Assembly: GCA_028287885.1 (NCBI GenBank)
Contig: JAQBOT010000158.1
Span: 1-7,368 of the forward strand
DNA from: Pedobacter sp.
GTDB taxonomy: Bacteria > Bacteroidota > Bacteroidia > Sphingobacteriales > Sphingobacteriaceae
Direction: 5' to 3'
Length of the DNA stretch: 7,368 bases
Shown: positions 1 to 6,862 of the stretch, piece by piece
Layout of the letters: each line of letters opens with the position of its first letter
How positions within the stretch are numbered: position 1 is the stretch's first letter
Program-made: the position numbers and the translations under genes
The notes under the pieces: model-generated
Told to the model about the DNA's origin: nothing
The model's input: only the letters and a program-made list of their open reading frames with translations
The model's database searches: none

Positions 1-1
1 A

Positions 2-241
2 ACCAACTTTGAAAAAGAGATTTTTCATAACCTGAATCTGAGAACCAGATACATGATTTTTGTTCCATACGACAAGGTTGCCTACACAAACCATCGCCTT
101 GATGTGGAAGTGAGGGCAAAAGTTAACCGGTTTATGAATGTTACCGTAACCGGAGTGGGTTTGTATGATCGAAATACAGCGGATAAAATTCAAGGCAGTC
201 AGACCCTTGCTTTGGGCTTGATGTTCGAATTTCCACGATAA
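2..241 (+). CDS. C-terminal part of a probable DUF3078 outer-membrane protein (5' end outside window)
   Basis: An open frame enters from the left edge, reading T-N-F-E-K-E-I, and runs 79 codons to TAA at 239-241. An internal ATG at 53 is probably not the start, because the frame is open to the edge and the residues before it have the same character. The visible part shows alternating polar and hydrophobic stretches: an NLNLRTRYMIF strand, RLDVEVRAKVNRFMNVTVTG, then YDRN and a last strand LALGLMFEF ending near the C-terminal residue. This is the pattern of the last strands of an outer-membrane barrel with a terminal aromatic residue. The order (strand, 'D-x-E-x-x-x-x-K-V-N-x-x', 'LYD', terminal strand) resembles the end of Bacteroidota DUF3078 proteins, whose function is unknown to me. 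The barrel call is fairly safe; the family name is from memory of the pattern and less so. It converges on the next gene with a 7-bp gap. Confidence 0.6.
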   Translation, partial: TNFEKEIFHNLNLRTRYMIFVPYDKVAYTNHRLDVEVRAKVNRFMNVTVTGVGLYDRNTADKIQGSQTLALGLMFEFPR

Positions 242-248
242 GCTTTCC

Positions 249-2690
249 CTACTTGTGTTTTCTTTTTCCTCTTAGATCCAGATAGTCGATGTAATACAAC
301 ATCTTTATGGATAAGCTGTTGTTCTGGGGGCCCGATACGGTTCGGTTCAGGTTATTAAAGTACCGTTTGGTATATGCGTTTTCACTGTTTTCCGAAACAT
401 CTTTGTAGGCAACAGAAAGCTCGCTGCCAGGTGCAAACTGCCAGGTATAGATAAAATCTATATTAAACACATTGTAATTGCGATCTGTACCTGTTAAAGC
501 AGGGCCCTTGTATGCGGCTAAACTTCCATTTGGGTTAAGGGTGTAGAACTCTGAATTTCGACGGTCTGACCAGTAGTGTCTTAAGCGAACATTGATCCCC
601 ATCCGGTTGGTAAAACTATATTTCACGTTCAAGACATTTTCAACCGTATTGCGATCATACCTGGAGAATACAGTCTCATTTCCGTTAAAAGCAACCCAGC
701 CTACATAATCGTAGCTTGGCTGATAATCCAGGTCGAGGCTAAATCTAAGTTTATCATTTACCCTAAGATTTTGAAAAAAGTAGTTGTAATAGGTTCTTCC
801 ATTGAACAACTTTTGCTTTTCAAAGCCTATGTTTCCACCAAAATTATAAGCCTTGGAACGGTTTGGGTTCACGAATAGTCTTACGCTAAACGATTCGGGT
901 GTTTGGAACACCTTTCCATTACGGGATTCGTAGAAATCATTTCCCTTTGCTTTCCAATTAAAATCTAGCTCTGTAGACCATAAGTTCTTATAACGCACAA
1001 AAGTTCCCTGCTCCATGTAATAGCTCTGAAAAGCTGAGGGCTTAAACATTCTGGAGTAATTGAAGGCAAAATACGATTGAATGGTATTGTACCACTTACC
1101 GGGTTTATAAATGTTATAGTGTAAAATGGCAGTTTGATTCAGAAAGTTGTTGTTGGTAAAGAAGCCCATATCTGAAGGATCAAACCTCCGGTCGGCAAGC
1201 TTCTGGTTGTACGACCAGGTGAAAGTCCCGCTTTGTTTACCGGCTTCTACCTCGTAATAATATCCGCTACGTTTATTTCGTTCCGGATTGGCCGTCAGGT
1301 AACTCATTTTTGTCGCAGCGTTGACGTAATAAACATTCTTCTTATCGTTCAAATTCAAGAGAAATGCACTCACATTTGCGTCATAGCTGGAGCCTTGTCT
1401 AAGTACATTTGTATTGATAAAGCTCACAGAGCTGTTGTTCTTTAGGGTTTGATCCAGGACAAGAACGTTATAGTTGGTTAAGGGTTGAGATTGAATTTCT
1501 CTTTTGTTGCCCAAAGAATCCTCCACTTCGCTGTACATGGTATTGGTTACGGCATTGAAAACACCTATTCCTAGGCCTTTCGCCGTCCGGCCTGAAATCT
1601 TTGTCGCGTTGATTACTTTACTTTCCTGAGGAGATTTAGTAATACGCTCTCCAGGTTGCAGCTGCCCCGAGATATCGTTGAAAAAGGATGGCGAAGCACC
1701 GATTCTTCTGGAGTAGAATAGATCGCCTTTATTGAACAATTCTGTTCCTTCAGTAAAGAACGAACGGTTTTCATCGAACTTGACTTCAAAAGGCGTCAGG
1801 TTTAGGATCCTGTTGTCTGACTGCACTTGTCCGAAATCGGGAATCAAAGTCATATCCAGTGTGAAGCTGCTGTTGATGCCGTACTTGACATCCATTCCTC
1901 CATTGAAGGACGTTGTGGTGTTCTTAACGCCTGGGATGTTGTATGGATAGTGGTTGGCATAAGCCGAAATGTAGGGCGAAAAAGAAAGGCGTAGCGGTGC
2001 CTTGATGTCTCTAAGACCTTCCCAGATCCCAGACTGGTTCATTAAGCCGTTTACCTTCGGATCAACGAAGTTCCAAAAGGTCTGGGAATTTTCATAGGCT
2101 CGTTTACGTATGAAATTTAGTCCCCATTTCTGAACATCCTTACTCGAAAACCGCAGCGCGGAATATGGGATCCGCATCTCCACAGTCCAGCCTTTTTCAT
2201 CAATATTTACATTGCTCTCCCAGACTGCGTTCCAGTTCGGATCTTCTCCACCTACCTGCGAGTATTTAGCATCGAATTGGGTTCCGGAGGCCGTAACAAA
2301 AAAGCCATTTCCGTTAATGCCGTCCAGGAAGGTGTCGAAGAAGATGCCGAAGAAATCTGAGTTACCAATCTGATCACGGGTCATGATCTCGTGAGCAACG
2401 CTATCCTGTTTGGCATGCATACGCACAGCCACGTAGACGGCATTATCATCATAGATCATCTTGACTTCCGTTCCCCGTTCTGCTGTTTCTACCCGGCCGG
2501 GTGTCGGGTTGTTTTCGATAAAGCCGGTAGCAATTGGAACGCCCTCCCAGGCAGCATCGTTCAATATACCATCGATCTTAGGCACAACAGTCGTGCGTTT
2601 AGCCTGTAATTTCTTGTGTGAGACCGTGTCTTGTGCAAAAGAAAGGCTACAAAGCAACAGTAGACTGAAGCTTAAGAAGAGAGATTTCAT
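249..2690 (-). CDS. DUF5916 family outer-membrane protein with N-terminal CBM9-like domain
   Basis: The complete protein has 813 residues. Residues 1-20 form a signal peptide (short basic start, Leu/Ser-rich core, ending SLSFAQ), so it is exported. Residues about 35-205 form a carbohydrate-binding family 9-like domain, recognised by the opening PKIDGILNDAAW (37-48), FFGIFFDTFLDG (113-124) and GWTVEMRIPYSALRF (167-181). From about 230 to the end the chain is strand-rich, with the DUF5916 hallmark LIPDFGQVQSD (282-292) followed by an N-R-S-F-F-T-E-G segment (308-315), and it ends in amphipathic strands, as expected for an outer-membrane beta-barrel. The last strand is followed by a short basic tail (GKRKHK). 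The start is certain: an in-frame TAA sits immediately before the ATG. The domain suggests glycan contact at the cell surface, but no substrate is known for the family and no SusC/SusD pair, glycosidase or sensor lies beside it. It appears to be a single-gene unit, divergent from ffh. Confidence 0.9.
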   Translation of the reverse strand: MKSLFLSFSLLLLCSLSFAQDTVSHKKLQAKRTTVVPKIDGILNDAAWEGVPIATGFIENNPTPGRVETAERGTEVKMIYDDNAVYVAVRMHAKQDSVAHEIMTRDQIGNSDFFGIFFDTFLDGINGNGFFVTASGTQFDAKYSQVGGEDPNWNAVWESNVNIDEKGWTVEMRIPYSALRFSSKDVQKWGLNFIRKRAYENSQTFWNFVDPKVNGLMNQSGIWEGLRDIKAPLRLSFSPYISAYANHYPYNIPGVKNTTTSFNGGMDVKYGINSSFTLDMTLIPDFGQVQSDNRILNLTPFEVKFDENRSFFTEGTELFNKGDLFYSRRIGASPSFFNDISGQLQPGERITKSPQESKVINATKISGRTAKGLGIGVFNAVTNTMYSEVEDSLGNKREIQSQPLTNYNVLVLDQTLKNNSSVSFINTNVLRQGSSYDANVSAFLLNLNDKKNVYYVNAATKMSYLTANPERNKRSGYYYEVEAGKQSGTFTWSYNQKLADRRFDPSDMGFFTNNNFLNQTAILHYNIYKPGKWYNTIQSYFAFNYSRMFKPSAFQSYYMEQGTFVRYKNLWSTELDFNWKAKGNDFYESRNGKVFQTPESFSVRLFVNPNRSKAYNFGGNIGFEKQKLFNGRTYYNYFFQNLRVNDKLRFSLDLDYQPSYDYVGWVAFNGNETVFSRYDRNTVENVLNVKYSFTNRMGINVRLRHYWSDRRNSEFYTLNPNGSLAAYKGPALTGTDRNYNVFNIDFIYTWQFAPGSELSVAYKDVSENSENAYTKRYFNNLNRTVSGPQNNSLSIKMLYYIDYLDLRGKRKHK

Positions 2691-2713
2691 TTATTCGGTT
2701 TTTGACATAAGAC

Positions 2714-2743
2714 TCCGCAACAGCGGAAATGTTGCACGTACAA
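2714..2743. promoter_or_regulatory. Two adjacent dyads upstream of the DUF5916 gene (possible operator or leader hairpin)
   Basis: TCCGC-AACA-GCGGA (2714-2727) is a perfect 5-bp inverted repeat with a 4-base loop. Four bases further is TTGCACGTACAA (2732-2743), a 12-bp palindrome with one mismatched pair. They lie 24 to 53 bp before the DUF5916 start codon. No TAnnTTTG box is visible for that gene, so these could be an operator, a leader hairpin or chance. The symmetry is seen; any function is inference. Confidence 0.25.
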
Positions 2744-2868
2744 GGATTTAAAATGAATAACCCCATTTAATACCAAGCTTGCTGGATTCGGAATTGATCT
2801 AGAAAAAACACATCCCATTACTAATAAAAAGATGGTTGGTCTGAAATGCATTTACGCGCAAAATTTAA

Positions 2869-2876
2869 TAACTTTG
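2869..2876 (+). promoter_or_regulatory. Probable ffh promoter -7 box (Bacteroidota type)
   Basis: TAACTTTG matches the Bacteroidota sigma-ABfr -7 consensus TAnnTTTG exactly. A TTG-type -33 element is not clear at the usual 19-20 bp spacing; the nearest TTG lies further upstream at about 2836. Transcription would start around 2881-2884, giving a leader of about 28 bases that is A-rich and lacks a Shine-Dalgarno sequence, which is usual for this phylum. Confidence 0.55.
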
Positions 2877-2910
2877 CATCTACAAAAAATAACAATAAGC
2901 ACTAAAACAG

Positions 2911-4251
2911 ATGTTTGAAAATTTACAGGATAAGTTAGATCGTGCCTTCAAAGTTCTAAAAGGACAGGGAAGTATATCGGAAATCAACGTGGCTGAAACC
3001 ATGAAAGAGATTCGGAAAGCTTTATTGGATGCCGACGTAAATTATAAAACTGCCAAGACTTTTACGGATGACGTTAAAGAAAAGGCCTTAGGTCTTAATG
3101 TACTTACCGCGGTTTCTCCAGGTCAGTTGCTTACCAAAGTAATGAACGATGAGCTTACGGCGTTGATGGGTGGACAGGTTACGGAATTGGATTTAAAAGC
3201 CAATCCGACAATCATATTAATTGCAGGATTGAATGGTGCTGGTAAGACGACCTTTTCTGGTAAGCTTGCCAACTACTTAAAAAGTAAGGGCAAAAAGCCT
3301 TTATTGATTGCAGGTGACGTTTACCGTCCTGCGGCTATAGATCAGTTGCAAATTCTTGGTGAGCAGATCGGTGTACCGGTTTATGTGAATCTGGAATCTA
3401 AAGATCCGGTAGCGATTGCTTTGGAAGGAATTGCAGAAGGCAAGAGACAACACAACAACGTCATCATCATTGATACCGCCGGTCGTTTGGCGATAGATGA
3501 GCAGATGATGAATGAAATAGCTGCAGTTAAACAGCAGACCAACCCACATGAAATTCTTTTTGTGGTTGATGCGATGACTGGTCAGGATGCCGTGAACACA
3601 GCCAAAGCCTTTAATGATCGTTTAGATTTTACCGGGGTTGTACTAACCAAACTGGATGGTGACACCCGTGGTGGTGCTGCGCTTTCGATTAAATCCGTTG
3701 TAAACAAGCCAATCAAATTTGTCGGTACAGGTGAGAAAATGGAGGCACTGGATGTTTTCTATCCGGAAAGGATGGCGTCTAGGATCTTGGGTATGGGTGA
3801 TGTGGTTTCCCTTGTTGAGCGTGCGCAGGAGCAGTTTGACGAGAAAGAAGCTGCAGAACTGCAGAAGAAAATTCGTAAGAACAAGTTTGATTTCAACGAC
3901 TTCTACAATCAGATTCAACAGATCAAAAAAATGGGTAACATGAAAGATCTGATGGGCATGATACCTGGTGTTGGTAAAATGATGAAGAACGTGGAGATTG
4001 AAGATGACGCCTTTAAGAACATTGAGGCGATTATCCAATCGATGACCAAATATGAGCGTGAAAACCCGGACAGCATACAGCAAAGCAGACGTTTACGTAT
4101 TGCAAAAGGCTCCGGAAACAAGATAGAAGAGGTTACTAAGCTGATCAAGCAGTTTGAAGATATGCGTAAGGTAATGAAGCAGTTCTCAAACCCTGCAGCT
4201 GCTGCCAAAATGATGCGCGGAATGCCTAAAATGCCTCAGGGTAAAATGTAA
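2911..4251 (+). CDS. ffh: Signal recognition particle protein Ffh (SRP54 GTPase)
   Basis: Ffh binds SRP RNA and signal sequences on ribosomes and, with the receptor FtsY, delivers membrane and secreted proteins to the Sec translocon. All parts are visible in 446 residues, the normal length. The N domain spans about 1-95. The G domain carries G1 GLNGAGKTT (106-114), the insertion-box start DVYRPAA (137-143), G3 DTAGR (188-192), G4 TKLDG (246-250) and G5 GTGE (272-275). The M domain begins near 325, with a Met-rich finger loop around 341-359, the SRP-RNA-binding segment SRRLRIAKGSG (392-402) and a Met-rich C-terminus. G1 reads G-L-N-G rather than the common G-L-Q-G, a mild variation. The start is secure: an in-frame TAA lies at 2896-2898, and MFENLQDKLDRAF fits the family N-terminus. 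The SRP RNA gene is not seen in this window. It may be co-transcribed with yifB downstream. Confidence 0.98.
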   Translation: MFENLQDKLDRAFKVLKGQGSISEINVAETMKEIRKALLDADVNYKTAKTFTDDVKEKALGLNVLTAVSPGQLLTKVMNDELTALMGGQVTELDLKANPTIILIAGLNGAGKTTFSGKLANYLKSKGKKPLLIAGDVYRPAAIDQLQILGEQIGVPVYVNLESKDPVAIALEGIAEGKRQHNNVIIIDTAGRLAIDEQMMNEIAAVKQQTNPHEILFVVDAMTGQDAVNTAKAFNDRLDFTGVVLTKLDGDTRGGAALSIKSVVNKPIKFVGTGEKMEALDVFYPERMASRILGMGDVVSLVERAQEQFDEKEAAELQKKIRKNKFDFNDFYNQIQQIKKMGNMKDLMGMIPGVGKMMKNVEIEDDAFKNIEAIIQSMTKYERENPDSIQQSRRLRIAKGSGNKIEEVTKLIKQFEDMRKVMKQFSNPAAAAKMMRGMPKMPQGKM

Positions 4252-4314
4252 TTTAAAGTTTATTACCTCGGTCACTTTCAATTGATTTAGATTGGTATAC
4301 ATCTGATAACGTGT

Positions 4315-5853
4315 ATGCTGGTAAAAACCTTTGGAAGTGCCGTCTTTGGCGTAGATGCGTTAACCATAACAATCGAAGTAAGTATCGGTGGCGGCAACAA
4401 ATATCACATTGTTGGCCTGCCTGATAATGCCATCAAAGAAAGCCTGCGCCGCATAGAAAGTGCAATCCAAACTGCGGGACTACGCATGCCACGGCAAAAA
4501 ATCGTGGTGAACCTGGCGCCTGCAGACATAAGAAAAGAAGGCACTGCCTACGACCTCCCCATTGCCATAGCCATTCTCGCCGCTTCCGGACAGCTGGAAG
4601 ACAAGGATCTCGACAAGTACTTTATTATGGGGGAATTGAGCCTGGACGGAGGCTTACAACCAATTAAAGGTGCCCTTCCGATTGCTATACAGGCCAGGAG
4701 TGCTGGATTTAAAGGCTTTATTTTACCAAAAGGCAACTCAAGGGAAGCGGCTATAGTATCTGAACTTGATGTTTACGGCATGGGAAACTTATCTGAGGTA
4801 ATCAGCTTCTTGAATGACAAAGAGCAGTTTGAACCGGTAATCGTGAACACACGAGATGAGTTTTACAACAACGTCAACAGCTACGAACACGACTTCGCCG
4901 ATGTAAAAGGACAGCAAAACATCAAACGCGCGTTGGAGATTGCGGCTGCGGGTGGGCATAATTTGATACTGATCGGACCGCCAGGTGCCGGAAAGACAAT
5001 GCTGGCAAAACGACTGCCAACGATTTTGCCGCCATTGAACCTGCAGGAAGCTTTAGAAACCACCAAAATTCATTCTGTTGCCGGAAAGCTGAATGCTTTC
5101 GACGCATTAATGACCGAGCGGCCATACAGGAGCCCACATCATACCATATCAGACATGGCGCTGGTTGGAGGTGGCGTTAATCCGCAGCCGGGAGAGATAT
5201 CGCTCGCTCATAATGGTGTATTATTCCTTGATGAACTACCTGAGTTTAAACGTTCCGTATTGGAGGTGATGCGACAGCCATTGGAAGACCGGCGGGTAAC
5301 AATATCCAGATCACGCCTTAGCGTTGAATATCCAGCCAGTTTTATGCTCATAGCTTCAATGAATCCATGTCCCTGTGGGTTTTACAACCATCCAGATAAA
5401 GAGTGCATCTGCGGGCCTGGGATTGTACAAAAGTATCTTAGCAAGATTTCCGGACCTCTATTGGACAGAATAGACCTGCACGTTGAAGTAACACCAGTTC
5501 AGTTTAACGAACTTGCTTCTATGCAACCTGCAGAGAAAAGTGAGGTCATCCGCGAACGGGTAATCAAAGCACGCAACTGGCAGGACTTGCGCTTCGAAAA
5601 GCATCAAGGCATTCACTACAATGCGCAGATGAGTCCGAATATGGTAAGGAACATTTGTGACATCAATGATGCAGGCAGAAGCTTAATAAAGCGCGCCATG
5701 GAAAAACTCGGCCTTTCTGCCCGGGCCTATGACAGGATCTTAAAAGTGTCTCGCACCATAGCCGATCTGGAGGGAAGTAATTCTATTGAGCTGGAACACC
5801 TTGCAGAAGCGATTCACTACCGAAGTTTGGATAGGGATAGTTGGGCAGGTTAG
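4315..5853 (+). CDS. yifB: YifB/ComM family Mg-chelatase-like AAA+ ATPase
   Basis: The 512-residue length is typical. The start MLVKTFGSAVFG is the classic family N-terminus. Residues about 20-165 form the Lon-protease-like (ChlI) fold, with KEGTAYDLPIA (74-84) where active Lon carries its catalytic Ser, so this domain is probably non-proteolytic, as in the family. The AAA+ module has Walker A GPPGAGKT (221-228), Walker B VLFLDE (302-307) with D306/E307, sensor-1 N350, the conserved GPLLDRIDLHVEV (380-392) and a sensor-2-like region LSARAYDRILKVSRTIADL (467-485). Four cysteines, C352, C354, C364 and C366, form the family's paired CxC element and could bind zinc. In Gammaproteobacteria ComM is a hexameric helicase that promotes branch migration during natural transformation; the role in Bacteroidota is less certain. 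It lies 63 bp after ffh with no clear promoter or terminator between, so read-through from ffh is plausible. Its TAG abuts the next gene's stop codon. Confidence 0.96.
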   Translation: MLVKTFGSAVFGVDALTITIEVSIGGGNKYHIVGLPDNAIKESLRRIESAIQTAGLRMPRQKIVVNLAPADIRKEGTAYDLPIAIAILAASGQLEDKDLDKYFIMGELSLDGGLQPIKGALPIAIQARSAGFKGFILPKGNSREAAIVSELDVYGMGNLSEVISFLNDKEQFEPVIVNTRDEFYNNVNSYEHDFADVKGQQNIKRALEIAAAGGHNLILIGPPGAGKTMLAKRLPTILPPLNLQEALETTKIHSVAGKLNAFDALMTERPYRSPHHTISDMALVGGGVNPQPGEISLAHNGVLFLDELPEFKRSVLEVMRQPLEDRRVTISRSRLSVEYPASFMLIASMNPCPCGFYNHPDKECICGPGIVQKYLSKISGPLLDRIDLHVEVTPVQFNELASMQPAEKSEVIRERVIKARNWQDLRFEKHQGIHYNAQMSPNMVRNICDINDAGRSLIKRAMEKLGLSARAYDRILKVSRTIADLEGSNSIELEHLAEAIHYRSLDRDSWAG

Positions 5854-6120
5854 TTATTCATCATCTTCATCACCCACCTCTTCATCTTCTTCTTCCTCTT
5901 CCTTAAACTCTAAAATTTCCCTGCCTATTCGATCTACTTCATCATTGGGTTCAAATAATGGTATTGCAGTTTCCGGATCTAGCTTTAACCAATGGGTTTC
6001 TGCATCTTTTTGAATCTGCATGTATTCCTTACCATCTTTAAAAATGGTATATATTTCTTCGCCTTCTGGGAACACCGCATAATGGGCATCTCCAATGTTT
6101 ATGTCAAATGGCTGTTGCAT
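5854..6120 (-). CDS. Small acidic protein of unknown function, second gene after tlpA
   Basis: I cannot assign a function to this 88-residue protein. Residues 1-70 look like a small folded domain of alternating strands: INIGDAHYAVFPEGEEIYTIF, then EYMQIQKD, HWLKLD and a short end helix DRIGREIL. There are no cysteines, signal peptide or membrane segment, so it is probably cytoplasmic. Residues 71-88 are almost all Glu and Asp (E-F-K-E5-D-E-E, then V-G-D-E-D-D-E), a disordered polyanionic tail that could bind cations or a basic partner or mimic nucleic acid; that is inference. It is probably a real gene: it fills the space between two solid genes exactly, begins 20 bp after the tlpA stop on the same strand, and has a non-random, well-mixed N-terminal sequence. 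It has no promoter of its own that I can see, so it should be co-transcribed with tlpA. Its 3' end abuts the yifB stop with no spacer. Confidence 0.8.
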   Translation of the reverse strand: MQQPFDINIGDAHYAVFPEGEEIYTIFKDGKEYMQIQKDAETHWLKLDPETAIPLFEPNDEVDRIGREILEFKEEEEEDEEVGDEDDE

Positions 6121-6140
6121 AAGGTTTGGGTATAATGTAA

Positions 6141-6731
6141 TTAGTCGTTCATATTTCTAAGCTGCTCGATAAATGCAACAAACTTCTTATCGGCATAGTT
6201 TGCAGCGCCTTCCTCATTGAAGCTTATTCGTCCTTTTTTATCAAATACAATGGTCGTCGGCAGGGAGCCTTTAAACAATTGTTCAGGGATGTCACTTGCT
6301 GCCTGATACACTGGTAAAGTATATCTTTTCTTGTCCAGGAACTTTCGAGCTTTTACCAGATCAGAATCTGCGTCGACCATAATGAAAACAACGTTTGGAT
6401 CATCTTTGAACCGAGCATATAGCTTGTTTATGGATGGCATTTCTGCCTGACAAGGCGGGCACCATGTTGCCCAGAAATTCAAGAAAATGACTTTACCTTT
6501 GAGGGATTCCAGGTTAATAACTTTACCCTGACTGTCGGAAAAGCGGATTCCTGAAAGGTCCTTTGCAGGTCCAAGCTTGCTTGTTAAAGCGGTATTCGGC
6601 TTAAAAAGGCCAATTTCCATTAAACCTTTAAGCATAAATGCTTTCGCGGAGGGAACAAAAGCCAGCACCAGCAAAACGGTCACAAATACAATATTGAAGA
6701 TGTTCTTTTTTAAAAAAGCTGTTTTAATCAT
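6141..6731 (-). CDS. TlpA/ResA-like thiol-disulfide oxidoreductase, membrane-anchored or periplasmic
   Basis: The 196-residue protein has a basic N-terminus (MIKTAFLKKN) followed by a hydrophobic segment at 11-27 and AKA at 29-31. It is exported to the periplasm, either cleaved after AKA or held by an N-terminal anchor; no lipobox cysteine is present. The thioredoxin fold runs from about 58 to 192: the lead-in DSQGKVINLESLKGKVIFLNFWATW, the active site WCPPC (90-94, C91/C94), AEMPSINKLY, the strand VVFIMVDAD and the cis-Pro loop LPTT (P158). These are the hallmarks of TlpA/ResA/AhpC-TSA-type reductases that exchange disulfides on periplasmic partners, for example in cytochrome c maturation. 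The partner here cannot be told from context, since no cytochrome or DsbD gene is in view. The start is supported by a promoter box just upstream. It is the first gene of a probable two-gene unit with the acidic protein. Confidence 0.93.
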   Translation of the reverse strand: MIKTAFLKKNIFNIVFVTVLLVLAFVPSAKAFMLKGLMEIGLFKPNTALTSKLGPAKDLSGIRFSDSQGKVINLESLKGKVIFLNFWATWCPPCQAEMPSINKLYARFKDDPNVVFIMVDADSDLVKARKFLDKKRYTLPVYQAASDIPEQLFKGSLPTTIVFDKKGRISFNEEGAANYADKKFVAFIEQLRNMND

Positions 6732-6748
6732 GGGGAGATTACTTTCTA

Positions 6749-6756
6749 CAAATATA
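6749..6756 (-). promoter_or_regulatory. Probable tlpA promoter -7 box (Bacteroidota type)
   Basis: Read on the minus strand, positions 6756 to 6749 give TATATTTG, an exact match to TAnnTTTG. A T-rich stretch (TTTTTA) lies about 18-19 bp upstream, where the -33 element should be, but without the usual TTG. The start point would fall around 6742-6745, leaving a leader of only about 10-14 bases before the ATG at 6731, with no Shine-Dalgarno sequence. Confidence 0.5.
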
Positions 6757-6862
6757 CCATTTATACGGGAGGCTAAAAATGGGGGCTTTGTGTGCGTAGC
6801 TTTTTTTGAAACCAGGACGCTACATGATTGTTAAATAACCAGATATAAGATTATGCGAGCCT

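Noticed and set aside
2691..2910. Possible SRP RNA gene or other small RNA beside ffh
   Set aside because: The conserved SRP RNA core with its GGAA-type tetraloop is not present here or elsewhere between genes. Only promoter and dyad sequences can be seen.
3643..4083. 146-codon open frame on the minus strand inside ffh
   Set aside because: It lies wholly within a strongly recognised gene whose motifs are intact. The translation is His/Leu/Phe-rich with no recognisable domain, typical of an antisense shadow.
4288..4295. TAGATTGG as a possible yifB promoter box
   Set aside because: It has one mismatch in the conserved TTTG part of the -7 consensus and no -33 element at the right spacing.
4297..4316. 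ATACA...TGTAT inverted repeat reaching into the yifB start codon
   Set aside because: It has only 5 bp of stem in AT-rich sequence with a 10-base loop. It is too weak to claim as a regulatory hairpin.
5786..6013. 75-codon plus-strand frame spanning the yifB end, with a poly-Ser run
   Set aside because: The Ser-rich run is the antisense reading of the Glu/Asp codons of the acidic tail. The frame overlaps two better-supported genes.
6796..6823. GTAGC...GCTAC inverted repeat with a T-run between tlpA and the MBL gene
   Set aside because: The stem is 5 bp with a loop of about 18 bases, and the T-run is inside the loop rather than after the stem. It does not fit a terminator or a credible operator.
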